Translations under genes and position numbers: made by a program | Shown: piece after piece, positions 17,607 to 26,464 of the stretch | How the letters are laid out: each line of letters starts with the position of its first letter | Numbering within the stretch: the first letter of the stretch is position 1 | The notes under the pieces: model-generated | Databases searched by the model: none | What the model was told of the DNA's origin: nothing | The model's input: the letters and a program-made list of their open reading frames with translations, nothing else | Origin: an uncultured Desulfococcus sp. | Lineage (GTDB): Bacteria; Desulfobacterota; Desulfobacteria; Desulfobacterales; Desulfococcaceae | DNA: 38,448 nucleotides | Assembly: GCA_913060435.1 (NCBI GenBank) | Contig: CAJXSB010000003.1 | Coordinates: 1-38,448 of the forward strand | Reading direction: 5' to 3'

Positions 17607-18320
17607 ATGGTGAAACAGTCATGGCTCCAACATCACAGGTCTATGGTGGTTGTTACGGCCGCACTCATCACGGTAGCGGTGGTTTTCGCGGCATCCCCGG
17701 CTGCGGCGTCCAGCGAGGATGCGGCAAAAGCCCAGGAGGTGGTCGACAGCGCCGTCACCACCGTCAACAATTTTTCGGCCGATCCCGACATGGGCTGGTT
17801 TAGGGACAATGTCAAGAACGCCAAGGGAATTCTCGTGGTGCCCAGCCTCCTGAAGGCCGGTTTCGTCTTTGGAGGGTCGGGGGGCACCGGCACCCTTCTG
17901 GGCAAGGATGAAAAAACGGGAAAATGGAGCTATCCTGCCTTCTTCACCATGGGTTCGGCGACCTTCGGCTTTGCCGCAGGGGTCGAAAAATCCGAGGTGA
18001 TCCTGATGATCATGACCCAAAAGGGAATGGACTCCATGCTGTCGAGCTCCTTCAAGCTCGGCGGCGACGTGAGTGTCGCCGTCGGCCCGGTGGGGGCTGG
18101 TGCCAAGGCCCAGACGGCCGACGTCATTGCTTTCTCACGGGCCAAGGGCGTCTATGGCGGCGTCAACCTCGAGGGGGCGGTGATCAAAACCCGGGACTCT
18201 CTCAACAGCGCCTACTACGGCAAACCGACCCGGACGGTGGACATCGTCGTCCAGCACAGCGTCCAGAATGAAAACGCCGACAAGCTCATTGCCAAAGTAG
18301 CGAACGTCGCCTCGAAATAA
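17607..18320 (+). CDS. SYLF (Ysc84-type) lipid-binding domain protein, exported
   Basis: A 237-residue protein with a signal peptide (basic start, MVVVTAALITVAVVFAA, cleavage after AAA). The mature part is one SYLF domain: NAKGILVVPSLLKAGFVFGG, GGTGTLLGKDEKTGKWSYPA, and the C-terminal VNLEGAVIKTRDSLNSAYYG. SYLF proteins bind phosphoinositides or other lipids in eukaryotes; the bacterial role is not settled. The ATG at 17607 is preferred over 17589 because AAGGAGGT sits at ideal distance before it. TTGACA at 17514-17519 could be the -35, but I see no good -10 at the right spacing. Confidence 0.92.
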   Translation: MVKQSWLQHHRSMVVVTAALITVAVVFAASPAAASSEDAAKAQEVVDSAVTTVNNFSADPDMGWFRDNVKNAKGILVVPSLLKAGFVFGGSGGTGTLLGKDEKTGKWSYPAFFTMGSATFGFAAGVEKSEVILMIMTQKGMDSMLSSSFKLGGDVSVAVGPVGAGAKAQTADVIAFSRAKGVYGGVNLEGAVIKTRDSLNSAYYGKPTRTVDIVVQHSVQNENADKLIAKVANVASK

Positions 18321-18733
18321 TACCTTCGCAACAATCAGGCCTGGGTGCCTGACGATCCAACACTCTCCAAGCAAACGCCGGTGATCACTCCCGGCAATGA
18401 CGATCTTTGCCTTCTGCGGCAGCCGGCAGGAAGCGCCGCCGAACGCCGCGGAAGGCCCTTCCGAAATCCCTCCCCGCACCTCGACCGCCGACGGCCGCCA
18501 TGGCCCCGAACCTACCGAAGCGCGGATTTCGAAGCCCAGGGCGCCCAAAGGCAGCGGACGGGAACAAGCACCGTCTATCGGGAGATCTACGATTCCCGGA
18601 TGGGGCGCCCGGCGAACGGATGCGCCGCTTAAAAGCCTTGCCGCAAGTCCTTTCCATCATGTATAAAATCATGGATCCATCCGAAGGCGACGACAGGAGG
18701 CGACGATATTTCGCATCGAGAGGAAAGACCGCC
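18321..18733 (+). other. Gene-poor GC-rich stretch before the molybdate-type transporter
   Basis: About 410 bases without a convincing gene. Frames here are open only because of high GC. I looked for a molybdenum-cofactor riboswitch because of the gene that follows and found no convincing match. Confidence 0.4.
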
Positions 18734-19996
18734 ATGGCCAGAAGGGTTCCAGAAGAAGCATCCGCTCCGGAAAACAACGGCGATGCCGGCAGCGGGCCGG
18801 CACAGAAGGCAGGGCACCCCGCCTACCACCTCCGCTTCGACCGGGTTGAGCTGGCCGGGGCCTTCGGAGACCTGGGGACGATGCTCCCCATCGTCATCGC
18901 CATGATATTGATCAACGGGCTGAGCCCGACCACCGTATTTCTGGCCTTCGGCCTTTTCTACCTGATGGCCGGACTCCACTATGGGCTCCCGGTGGCGGTC
19001 CAGCCGCTCAAGGCGGTGGGCGCCATTGCCATCGCCTACCCGGCGACCATCACGGCGCCGGTGATCGGGGCCGCCGGCATCATTTTCGGCGCCATCATGC
19101 TGGCGCTCTCCCTCACCGGAATGGTCGACCGGATCGCCAAACTCTTCTCCCAGGCGGTGGTCCGGGGCATCCAGCTCACCCTCGGGCTGATCTTCCTCAA
19201 GAAGGGCATCGGGCTGATCGTCTCCCCGGAGCTCTTCATCTCCGGCGTCCCGGGACGGCTTGCCGAATACCCCGTCAATCTCGCCCTCGGGGTGGGGGTC
19301 TTCATACTGATCCTGGTACTCCTGGACAACCGGCGCTTCCCCGCCGCCCTGGCCGCCCTGGCCGTGGGCATTGTCGCGGGGCTGGCCCTGGGCGGCCTCG
19401 GGGGCCGGCCCGTCTCCATCGGCCCGACGGGCATGGCTCCGGTCCTTCCCGCGGCCGGGGATTTCTGGACCGCCTTTATCATGCTGATCCTGCCCCAGAT
19501 CCCCCTCACCATCGGGAATGCCTGCGTCGGCACGGCAGACACCTGCGCCGACCTGTTTCCCAAAAATCCGCGACTGGCGCGGGCCACGGCCGGCCGGTTC
19601 GCCCTCACCATGGGCCTCGTCAATTTTCCGGCGGGCTTTTTCGGGGCGGTGCCCATGTGCCACGGCACCGGCGGCCTGGCGGCCCACTACCGCTTCGGGG
19701 CCCGCACCGGGGGCGCACCGGTGATGATCGGCGTCTTCTTCATCGTCATCGCCCTGGTGCTGGGCGAGCTGGGGCTCACCCTCCTGGCCCTCATCCCCAA
19801 CGCGGTCCTGGGGGTCCTCCTGGTCTTCGCCGGCCTCGAGCTCTGCCCCTTGCTGCGGAGCCTCAAGACCAACGAGGAGTATTTCGTCGCCCTCCTGATC
19901 GCGGGGATCGCCCTGGCCGTGCCCAACATGGCGTGGGCCTTCGGCGCCGGCATCCTGATCGACCTTTTCATCCGGAAGCTCAAGGTCCGGATATAG
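18734..19996 (+). CDS. MOT1-like (SulP-related) molybdate/sulfate transporter
   Basis: A 420-residue membrane protein with about ten helices. It carries both MOT1 signatures: VELAGAFGDLGTMLPIVIA at the start and MLILPQIPLTIGNACVGTAD in the second half, plus YGLPVAVQPLKAVGAIAIA. MOT1 proteins take up molybdate with high affinity; some relatives move sulfate. No STAS domain follows, as usual for MOT1. Start 18734 is chosen as the first ATG close before the conserved region with GAGAGGAAAG upstream; ATG 18671 is an alternative that adds 21 residues. The gene ends 17 bases inside the convergent glycerate kinase gene. Confidence 0.88.
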   Translation: MARRVPEEASAPENNGDAGSGPAQKAGHPAYHLRFDRVELAGAFGDLGTMLPIVIAMILINGLSPTTVFLAFGLFYLMAGLHYGLPVAVQPLKAVGAIAIAYPATITAPVIGAAGIIFGAIMLALSLTGMVDRIAKLFSQAVVRGIQLTLGLIFLKKGIGLIVSPELFISGVPGRLAEYPVNLALGVGVFILILVLLDNRRFPAALAALAVGIVAGLALGGLGGRPVSIGPTGMAPVLPAAGDFWTAFIMLILPQIPLTIGNACVGTADTCADLFPKNPRLARATAGRFALTMGLVNFPAGFFGAVPMCHGTGGLAAHYRFGARTGGAPVMIGVFFIVIALVLGELGLTLLALIPNAVLGVLLVFAGLELCPLLRSLKTNEEYFVALLIAGIALAVPNMAWAFGAGILIDLFIRKLKVRI

Positions 19997-21347
19997 CGTC
20001 GACCAGGAGCACCTGCAGATCCATGACATTGGTCCGGGTGGGGCCGGTGATGAAAAGATCCCCCAAGGGCTGAAAGAAGGCATAGGAATCGTTCTCGGCG
20101 AGATAACGGCGGGCTGACATCTGGCGGGCGGCGGCCCGGGAGACCGTGGTGCCGTCCGCAAAGGCGCCGGCGGCGTCGGTGGGCCCGTCCGTGCCGTCCG
20201 TGCCGGCGGAGAGCAGGAGCACACCGGGATGCCCCGCCAGGTCGATGGCCGCCGAGAGCGCCAGCTCCATATTCCGCCCCCCCTTCCCCCCGCCCTGGAG
20301 GGTTACGGTGGTCTCGCCGCCGGAGAGGAGGCACGCGGGCGCCGCCGCCGGGCGGCTGGAGCGCCGGACCTCCCGGGCCACGGCGCAGAGCACCCGGGCC
20401 GCCTCCCGGGCCTCCCCCTGGAGGGTGGAGGTGAGGACAAGGGGGGCGAAGCCCAGGCGTTCAGCCTCGGCCGCCGCCGCCGCCAGGGCATCGGAGATGC
20501 TGCCGACGATGCGGTTGTCGACGCGGTCGAACATGGCATCCCCCGGCTTCGGCGTCTCATCGATGCGCCCGTCGCAGCCCGCAGCCAGGTGCCGGCGAAC
20601 CGTCTCGGGAATCCGCTCCCCCAGGCCGTAGCGGGATATGATCTCCGCACAGTCCCCAAAGGTGGCGGGGTCTGGGGCCGTGGCGCCGGAGGCGATGATG
20701 TCCAGGTCGTCCCCCACGACATCGGAGAGGATCAGGGAGATGATGCGGGCCCCACCGACGCGTCGGCAGAGCTGCCCCCCCTTGATCCGTGACAGGTGCT
20801 TGCGAAGGGTGTTGATCTCATGAATGTCCGCGCCGCAGGCCAGAAGCAGCCGGGTGGTCTCCTGCTTGTCGGCCAGGGGGATGCCCGCTGCCGGCGCCGG
20901 GGTCAGGGCCGATCCGCCGCCGGAGATCATGCAGAGAATGAGGTCGTCGGGGCCGGCGTCGGCAGTCATGTCGAGCAGGGCCGAAGTCGCCCGTAGCCCG
21001 TTCTGGTCGGGCACCGGGTGGCCCGCCTCCATGACGCGGCACCGCGAAAGGGGCACGCCATGACCGTATTTGGTAATGATGAGCCCGTCGTCAATGCGGT
21101 CGCCCAGGAGCGCCTCGGCCGCCCGGGCCATGGCCGCCGAGGCCTTGCCGAAGCCGATGAGGCGGCACCTGCCCACCGCGGCCATATCCAGCACGATGTC
21201 GCCCGCATGGAGCATCCCGCCGTCCACTCGGAGGTGCCGCCGCACGCACCGTTCCGGGTCCACAGCCGAAAGGCCCGCCTTGAAAATGGCCGTGGCCGGC
21301 GCTTTCAGGTCCTGCGTCCCAACGGCTGCTGCATTGGAAGCCACCAT
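19980..21347 (-). CDS. Glycerate 2-kinase (class II, DUF4147-MOFRL)
   Basis: A 455-residue enzyme that phosphorylates glycerate to 2-phosphoglycerate with ATP, feeding serine, glyoxylate or tartrate-derived carbon into glycolysis. The N-terminal DUF4147 domain has LIGFGKASAAM (Lys68), CMISGGGSAL and NTLRKHLSRIKGGQL. The C-terminal MOFRL domain has VLLLSAGTDGTDGPTDAAGA. Length is normal for the family. The ATG at 21347 has GAGGAGGG eight bases upstream. It converges on the transporter gene with a 17-base overlap of coding ends, so antisense effects between the two messages are possible. Confidence 0.93.
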   Translation of the reverse strand: MVASNAAAVGTQDLKAPATAIFKAGLSAVDPERCVRRHLRVDGGMLHAGDIVLDMAAVGRCRLIGFGKASAAMARAAEALLGDRIDDGLIITKYGHGVPLSRCRVMEAGHPVPDQNGLRATSALLDMTADAGPDDLILCMISGGGSALTPAPAAGIPLADKQETTRLLLACGADIHEINTLRKHLSRIKGGQLCRRVGGARIISLILSDVVGDDLDIIASGATAPDPATFGDCAEIISRYGLGERIPETVRRHLAAGCDGRIDETPKPGDAMFDRVDNRIVGSISDALAAAAAEAERLGFAPLVLTSTLQGEAREAARVLCAVAREVRRSSRPAAAPACLLSGGETTVTLQGGGKGGRNMELALSAAIDLAGHPGVLLLSAGTDGTDGPTDAAGAFADGTTVSRAAARQMSARRYLAENDSYAFFQPLGDLFITGPTRTNVMDLQVLLVDAISGP

Positions 21348-21439
21348 CTTTCCAACCCTCCTCTCTCAAGATCCAATCGTTATGAGCCGTTGCGGCAGGC
21401 ATACCTTATCGTTGCCAATTCGGGCCGGTCACTTAGCAG

Positions 21440-22657
21440 TCAGGCTGCAGTCCCTTCTGGGGGATGGGCCGGCGATGCAAACCGTCTCTTCCTGGGTCGC
21501 ATGCCAAAGAAAAACCGCACTGCATTGAAACGTCTGACGAATAGCTCGTACAGGGTCATGATCAGGACGAAGGAAGCCACGGCGATAATCAGATACTTTG
21601 GCAGAATACCTATATTCCAATGGATAACGAACCAGCCGACCCACACAATCATTGGTTCATGCAAGATGTAGAAGGGCAGCACCGCCTCGCTGCTGCAGGC
21701 GAGCACCCTGTTATCGGAGTTCAGATACTTTGCTCCGATGTTTAGGACGAAGACGATCCAACTCCAGCGGCCGATGCTCCACACGGTTTGATAGAGCACA
21801 AACGTCGAAGAGAATGGCCCGCCTCCAAAGTACCCGAATTCAAGAGCAAAGTAAACGACAACCGCAAAACTGACGAGGCCAGATATCAGACAGATCCAGC
21901 TGTGTTTCTGTATGCTTTGGGCAAAGCGCGTATCCGCCGCCAGAATGTAGCCGATGATGAAGAAAACCACGAACTCCAGGAAATCGGCCCAGGTATACAA
22001 TCCCGAAAAAGGGATGCTTTTCAAACTGATCCGGACGAGGAGCACAGGGATCAGGAAAAGGAATACTCCGGCCCGTCGCCGGCACCACCTGGCCAGAGTG
22101 TCGATGAGATGAAATCCCCGTTCTGAACGCAGATAATGCATCAGCGGGAGCGTCAGCAACGAAATCAGGAAAAGATACTGGAGAAACCACAAATGACCGT
22201 GAAACGGCACGGGCATCAGACCATGCGGTGATTCAAGTGTAAATTCCCAGTGGCCAAAATAGTGTATAAGCATCTCCCAGAAGGTCGAGGTGCCAGGATA
22301 TCCCAAATGATGAATCGCCCAAAAATAGGCCGAAATCGGGAGAAGGAGAAATACGCCTACGGTATAGAAAGGCACCAGAAGCCGTTTGGCTCTCTCCAGG
22401 AGATACTGCCCGCTGCTTATGGATCGCAACGCATACCAGGAACCAGAACCGGAAAGCAGGAAAAAAAGGGGCATGCCCCAAAAAGCAAGCCAGCCACTGA
22501 AGACATCGGCCACGAGGCTGTGTTCTGCATTTTTTAGAATCCAGGCACCGCTTCGAAAAAACTGGGCGCAATGGAAAAAGAACACCGCAAGTATGGCCAT
22601 TACCCGCAGCCAATCGATATCGTATCTTCGTTCTTTTCCGATTTTTTGTTCTTTCAT
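21440..22657 (-). CDS. Acyltransferase-3 family membrane protein
   Basis: A 405-residue integral membrane acyltransferase of the OafA/NodX type (Acyl_transf_3), which moves acyl groups onto cell-surface sugars. The N-terminal signature RRYDIDWLRVMAILAVFFFH contains the essential His. PLFFLLSGSGSWYAL and HLWFLQYLFLISLLTLPLM are further family features, and about ten helices follow. The ATG at 22657 gives the usual N-terminus; a frame to 22741 is open but adds a non-homologous basic stretch. No sugar-biosynthesis genes are near, so the substrate is unknown. GC is lower than in the flanking glycerate kinase gene. Confidence 0.87.
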   Translation of the reverse strand: MKEQKIGKERRYDIDWLRVMAILAVFFFHCAQFFRSGAWILKNAEHSLVADVFSGWLAFWGMPLFFLLSGSGSWYALRSISSGQYLLERAKRLLVPFYTVGVFLLLPISAYFWAIHHLGYPGTSTFWEMLIHYFGHWEFTLESPHGLMPVPFHGHLWFLQYLFLISLLTLPLMHYLRSERGFHLIDTLARWCRRRAGVFLFLIPVLLVRISLKSIPFSGLYTWADFLEFVVFFIIGYILAADTRFAQSIQKHSWICLISGLVSFAVVVYFALEFGYFGGGPFSSTFVLYQTVWSIGRWSWIVFVLNIGAKYLNSDNRVLACSSEAVLPFYILHEPMIVWVGWFVIHWNIGILPKYLIIAVASFVLIMTLYELFVRRFNAVRFFFGMRPRKRRFASPAHPPEGTAA

Positions 22658-22818
22658 TTGGCAAAATACCAATCTTCTCCGGCAATCCATCCGCCGCTTA
22701 ACGCATCGGCTCACGGGCGCCGGGCACGAAGTGATCGGCATCCCTTGAAGCAGCTGATGCGCTTACACCCCACTCAACCTTTCCGCGGCTGCCTTCGTAC
22801 CCACATTCTCGTCGGGCA

Positions 22819-23516
22819 TCAGCTCGAGATCTCTTCCCCTTCCCCGAATCGGCCACGTCGGAGGTATGCAGCCAGGCGCTCCTCTCGCGCTTTTGTGATC
22901 TGCGATCGTCTCCAGGTGACAGTCCACCATCCCGCAGTCACAGGTGCCCCTGTCTTGGCCGCATAAGCACGTTGCTCAGCGGCAGCGACAGCCGGAGTGC
23001 CGAGTTCGGCCTCCTTCCTACGTATCCTTTCAATGACGTCCTGCACTTGAGGCGTTTTCGAGGAGATCTGGGTTGCCACCCCATCCTTGAAGCGGAAATC
23101 ACTCGGTGAACTCGCCTCACCATAATCTTCCTCACAAAGCAGGAGAACATGAAACGCCGCATCAGCCATCGCTTCCATCGCGGGAATTCCGCCAGTCTCA
23201 ACCGCAATGCCTCGTGGCATAATTCCCATACCTCTCCAGCAGACTTGCCATGTTTATCCAGTGCCTTATAAACCGCAAGTTCCTGAGCGGAGATAAGGAG
23301 AAACGTATTGAGCGCCCTTGCGCGCGGCCCCCCAATGTACGGGATTTCTGGGACCAGTTTCTCATATTTCCGGCGCGCCTCATTCTCTATCGCTTTAGTG
23401 AGCGCTTTTCCGTAGCGTGCCAAAAGCGATGCCTGCATTACGGCACACGTAATACCAAATTCGCTCAGGAGTTTCTCTTTGTACGATGTGTAGTACCCTA
23501 CTATTTGACTTGACAT
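22819..23516 (-). pseudogene. Broken ATC-hydrolase-like gene (L-2-amino-thiazoline-4-carboxylate hydrolase family)
   Basis: From ATG 23516 (GAGGTGG upstream) the frame gives the N-terminal half of this family: helices ending in EIPYIGGPRARALN, SAQELAVYKALDKHGKSAGE, then LMRRFMFSCF. The frame then loses meaning and runs on to 22938. The family's C-terminal end reappears in another frame (from about 23115) as SDFRFKDGVATQISSKTPQV, then IERIRRKEAE. The middle, with the usual Cys-containing motifs, is missing. I read this as a deletion plus frameshift. The family is named for one Pseudomonas enzyme; most members have no known role. Confidence 0.62.
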
Positions 23517-23766
23517 GGGAACCACCTCTTCAGGTCGAACGCTCAGGCTCACAGGTGAGGGTCGCGCACCGGCCTGAATCCAGTGCAGCCGGTGGGTTTC
23601 AAACCGGCCTCCCCTGGCGTGTGTCTCCGTGGGTGCGCCGCCTGTCGCCTGCCGGTGCAGGCACAATTTTCTCGGCGGTGACCAGACGCCGAGGTGATAA
23701 GAATCCATGCAGAGAGGCGCGCGTTTTTTTTTCACGCCCTGCTGCAGCCGGTGGTTCTGGTCCGAT

Positions 23767-24606
23767 CTACACCCTGTTGGCGATGACTGCAAATTCGCTC
23801 GATTTTCGATCATAGGCGGTTCCTGCGACATCGGAATAAAGCCCATTAACGGAAAAGCCCGCCTCTTTGAACTCCCCCTCAAGATCCTCGGGTGCAAAAT
23901 ATTGCAGCCAGTTGTATACCTCTCTGGTGCGGTCCCACTCGATAATTGTGTACTTGTCCAGTGCAACCCTTTCTTCTTCGTATTTGAAGGTATTCAGAAA
24001 GCCATAGTACTTGTTGGGTGACCAGAATCCGTTGAGCAGATTTACCTCGTATATCGCGACCTCTTCCTTTTGTTCAAACGCCGACAGTGAATACACATCC
24101 AGAAGGACTGATCCGCCCGGCTTCAGAATTCTGTGGAATTTCCTTAGCATCTCTTTTCGTTGTGCCGGGCTGAGGGCACAGAAGTCGCACATGATCATCA
24201 ACACAAGGTCGAATCGCTCTTCGGTTTCAAAGGCGTGGTAGTCCTGCTTCACGTAGCGGATGTTCAAATGTTCACGGGCGGCAACTCCCTTTGCGTAATC
24301 AATGGATCCCCCCGAAAAATCGATGCCCGTCACATCCGCTCCGCGTTTCGCCAACGGTGCAGCGTACAATCCAGGGCCACAGCCGAAATCAGCGATGTTG
24401 AAGCCTCTGCCGATATTGAACTCAGATGCGATCCATTTTACAGATCGATTGATGAACGCCGTGTTTCGCGAACAAACATCGATAGCCTCGTTGAGGTGGA
24501 GCGAGAGCATCTTCTTTGATGTATGTTCATCGGTCCATAGATCGCCAGCAGTATAAAACTGGAATGGTTCGGGTCGTTCGTTGATCCTCTCCAACGCTTC
24601 AAACAT
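23767..24606 (-). CDS. SAM-dependent methyltransferase (class I)
   Basis: A 279-residue cytoplasmic methyltransferase. The AdoMet-binding motif I is IADFGCGPGLYAA (residues about 73-85), the acidic post-I residue is in VTGIDFSGGSIDYA, and motif IV is LVLMIMCDFCALSP. The C-terminal third has paired strands typical of small-molecule methyltransferases. AGGAAAG precedes the ATG at 24606. The substrate cannot be read from the sequence. It is transcribed away from the mocR-like gene. Confidence 0.88.
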   Translation of the reverse strand: MFEALERINERPEPFQFYTAGDLWTDEHTSKKMLSLHLNEAIDVCSRNTAFINRSVKWIASEFNIGRGFNIADFGCGPGLYAAPLAKRGADVTGIDFSGGSIDYAKGVAAREHLNIRYVKQDYHAFETEERFDLVLMIMCDFCALSPAQRKEMLRKFHRILKPGGSVLLDVYSLSAFEQKEEVAIYEVNLLNGFWSPNKYYGFLNTFKYEEERVALDKYTIIEWDRTREVYNWLQYFAPEDLEGEFKEAGFSVNGLYSDVAGTAYDRKSSEFAVIANRV

Positions 24607-24759
24607 GTTCTTTCCTATCTGATGATGCAGACTGGTTCTTTGCCCCGTTAAAGCTCGCGGCTCACAGGGCGGAAAACGGACCCGGAGAACACCTCATATC
24701 CGTATCCATCGTATGAACGAATCTCGAAAGTTGAGTTGAGACAATTTGACCGGATAAGT

Positions 24760-24874
24760 TGCCTATCCGCCAGACTGAGACCAATTCAACTTTACCTGAC
24801 GACATCTGTACCCTTTTTTTATCCGCCCAACTGTATCTTGTGATTTCCGCTGAAGCCCCTACAATGGGCCCACG
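24760..24874 (+). promoter_or_regulatory. Conserved upstream region of the mocR-type gene
   Basis: This stretch recurs at 32855-32968 with strong similarity, including TGTACCCTTTTTTTATC, GCCCAACTGTATCTTGTG and GATTCGAGAA. Short repeated TGTACC/TGTATC motifs could be operator half-sites for the MocR-type product, which commonly regulates its own region. No exact -35/-10 pair is certain. Confidence 0.45.
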
Positions 24875-24922
24875 ATTCGAGAATGCACAGAAACCGAACG
24901 CCCCAGCCCCCTCTACGAAACC

Positions 24923-26353
24923 GTGGCCCGGAGGATCGCCGACATGGTCGCCAAGGGCACCTACACGCCGGGCGAGCGGGTGCCGTCGATCCGGCAGTTG
25001 AGCCGTCAGCTCCGGGTCAGCGTCAACACCGTCAAGGCCGCATACGTGCACCTGGAGGACCGGCGGATCATCGAGGCCCGGCCCCAGTCGGGGTACTACG
25101 TCTGCCCGAGCCTGCCCGAACCGCCGCGGGAGCCGGACATCGGCGCATCCGGGACCGCGGCCTTCAACCCCGCCGAGGTCGATGCCGGCGGCCTCGTCAT
25201 GCGCATCATGGCGGATGTCATGGACCCCGGCCGGGTCCAGTTCGGGGCCGCGGTGCCGGATCCCGCACTGATCCCTGCGGAGAAGCTGAACCGGATGCTC
25301 GCCGCCGAAAGCCGCCGCTTCCGGGAGGAAAGCACCGGCTATGCCATGCCGCCGGGAAGCCTGCGGCTGAGGACCCAGATCACCCGCCGGATGGTCCGGT
25401 CGGGCTGCACCCTGCGGCCCGACGACATCATCATCACCACGGGCGCGACCGAGGCCGTGTTCCTGGCCCTCCGGGCCGTCTGCTCCCCCGGCGACACCCT
25501 GGCCGTGGGATCCCCCATCCACTTCAATTTCCTGCAGCTCTTCCAGAGCCTCGGGCTCCGGGTCCTGGAGATTCCGTCGTCCCCCACGGACGGCATCAGC
25601 ATCGAGGTTTTGGAAAAGGCGCTGCGGGAAGTCCCGATCCGGGCGTGTCTCGTGATCTCCAACTTCAACAACCCCCTGGGCATCTGTATGCCCGACGAGC
25701 GGAAGCGCCGGCTCCTCGCCCTTTTGGCGCGCTTCGACGTGCCCCTCATCGAGGACGACATCAACGGCGACCTCCCCTTTTCCGGCAGGCGCCCGTTGAC
25801 GGTCAAGTCCTGGGACACCGCCGGCCGGGTGATGCTCTGCGCCTCGTTTTCCAAAACCCTGGCCCCGGGGTACCGGGTGGGGTGGATCGCGCCCGGGCGG
25901 CACTTCGAGGCGGTCATCCGCCAGAAGCTCGTGACCAGCATCGCCAGCGCGACCCCGACCCAGCTTGCTGTGGCCGAGTTCCTGACCAGCGGGGGATACG
26001 CCCGCCACCTGCGGGCCATCCGGAAGGCCTACCGCGCGAAAACCGCCCAGATGGCCGACGCCGTGGGCCGCGCTTTCCCCCCGGGCACCCGGGTCACCCG
26101 ACCCACTGGCGGTTTCACCCTCTGGTTGGAGATGCCCCGGACGGTCGACAGCCTGGCGCTCTACGGACTCGCCCGGGAGCAGGGCATCACCATCGCGCCG
26201 GGGCGGATCTTCTCCACCACCGACCGGTTCGGCCACTGCATCCGCCTCAATGCGGCCCTCTTTTCCGAAAAGACCCGGTGGGCTGTCGAGGCCGTCGGGC
26301 GCATGGCGCATCAACTCGCCGGCGACGGGCCGGCCCAGGATTCAACCGACTGA
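24923..26353 (+). CDS. MocR-type transcription regulator (GntR HTH fused to aminotransferase fold)
   Basis: At least 476 residues. The N-terminal winged helix (YTPGERVPSIRQLSRQLRVS, NTVKAAYVHLEDRRIIEARP) is followed by a fold-type I aminotransferase domain with the PLP-binding lysine in ASFSKTLAPGYRVGW and the NFNNPLGICMPDE loop. MocR proteins sense PLP or an amino compound and switch a neighbouring gene, here probably the DMT exporter 111 bases downstream. The GTG at 24923 is the first standard start but cuts the first HTH helix (PLYETVARRI). Translation may begin upstream at a rare codon such as ATT 24875. The partial copy at 32968 has ATG where this copy has ACG (24872). Confidence 0.9.
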   Translation: MARRIADMVAKGTYTPGERVPSIRQLSRQLRVSVNTVKAAYVHLEDRRIIEARPQSGYYVCPSLPEPPREPDIGASGTAAFNPAEVDAGGLVMRIMADVMDPGRVQFGAAVPDPALIPAEKLNRMLAAESRRFREESTGYAMPPGSLRLRTQITRRMVRSGCTLRPDDIIITTGATEAVFLALRAVCSPGDTLAVGSPIHFNFLQLFQSLGLRVLEIPSSPTDGISIEVLEKALREVPIRACLVISNFNNPLGICMPDERKRRLLALLARFDVPLIEDDINGDLPFSGRRPLTVKSWDTAGRVMLCASFSKTLAPGYRVGWIAPGRHFEAVIRQKLVTSIASATPTQLAVAEFLTSGGYARHLRAIRKAYRAKTAQMADAVGRAFPPGTRVTRPTGGFTLWLEMPRTVDSLALYGLAREQGITIAPGRIFSTTDRFGHCIRLNAALFSEKTRWAVEAVGRMAHQLAGDGPAQDSTD

Positions 26354-26464
26354 CACCGCGCCCCGGCGCCCTCCGGAAAAACCTGCCAGCGGCATGACCC
26401 GCCGGCAGGAGGATCTGGCGGCAGGGCCGACAGCGCGAATCGCGGAAAAAAAGGAGAAAAAGGG

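Noticed and set aside
18321-18733. Molybdenum-cofactor riboswitch before the MOT1-like gene
   Set aside because: I could not fit the expected stems; the stretch shows only general GC-rich complementarity.
18629-20224. 531-codon minus-strand frame across the MOT1-like gene
   Set aside because: It is a shadow of the transporter gene: highly charged, Gly/Asp/Gln-rich, without motifs.
24662-26314. 550-codon open frame on the minus strand across the mocR-type gene
   Set aside because: It is the mirror of a GC-rich coding sequence, has no recognisable motif and is rich in Gly, Pro, Arg and Asp. The plus-strand protein has clear HTH and aminotransferase motifs.
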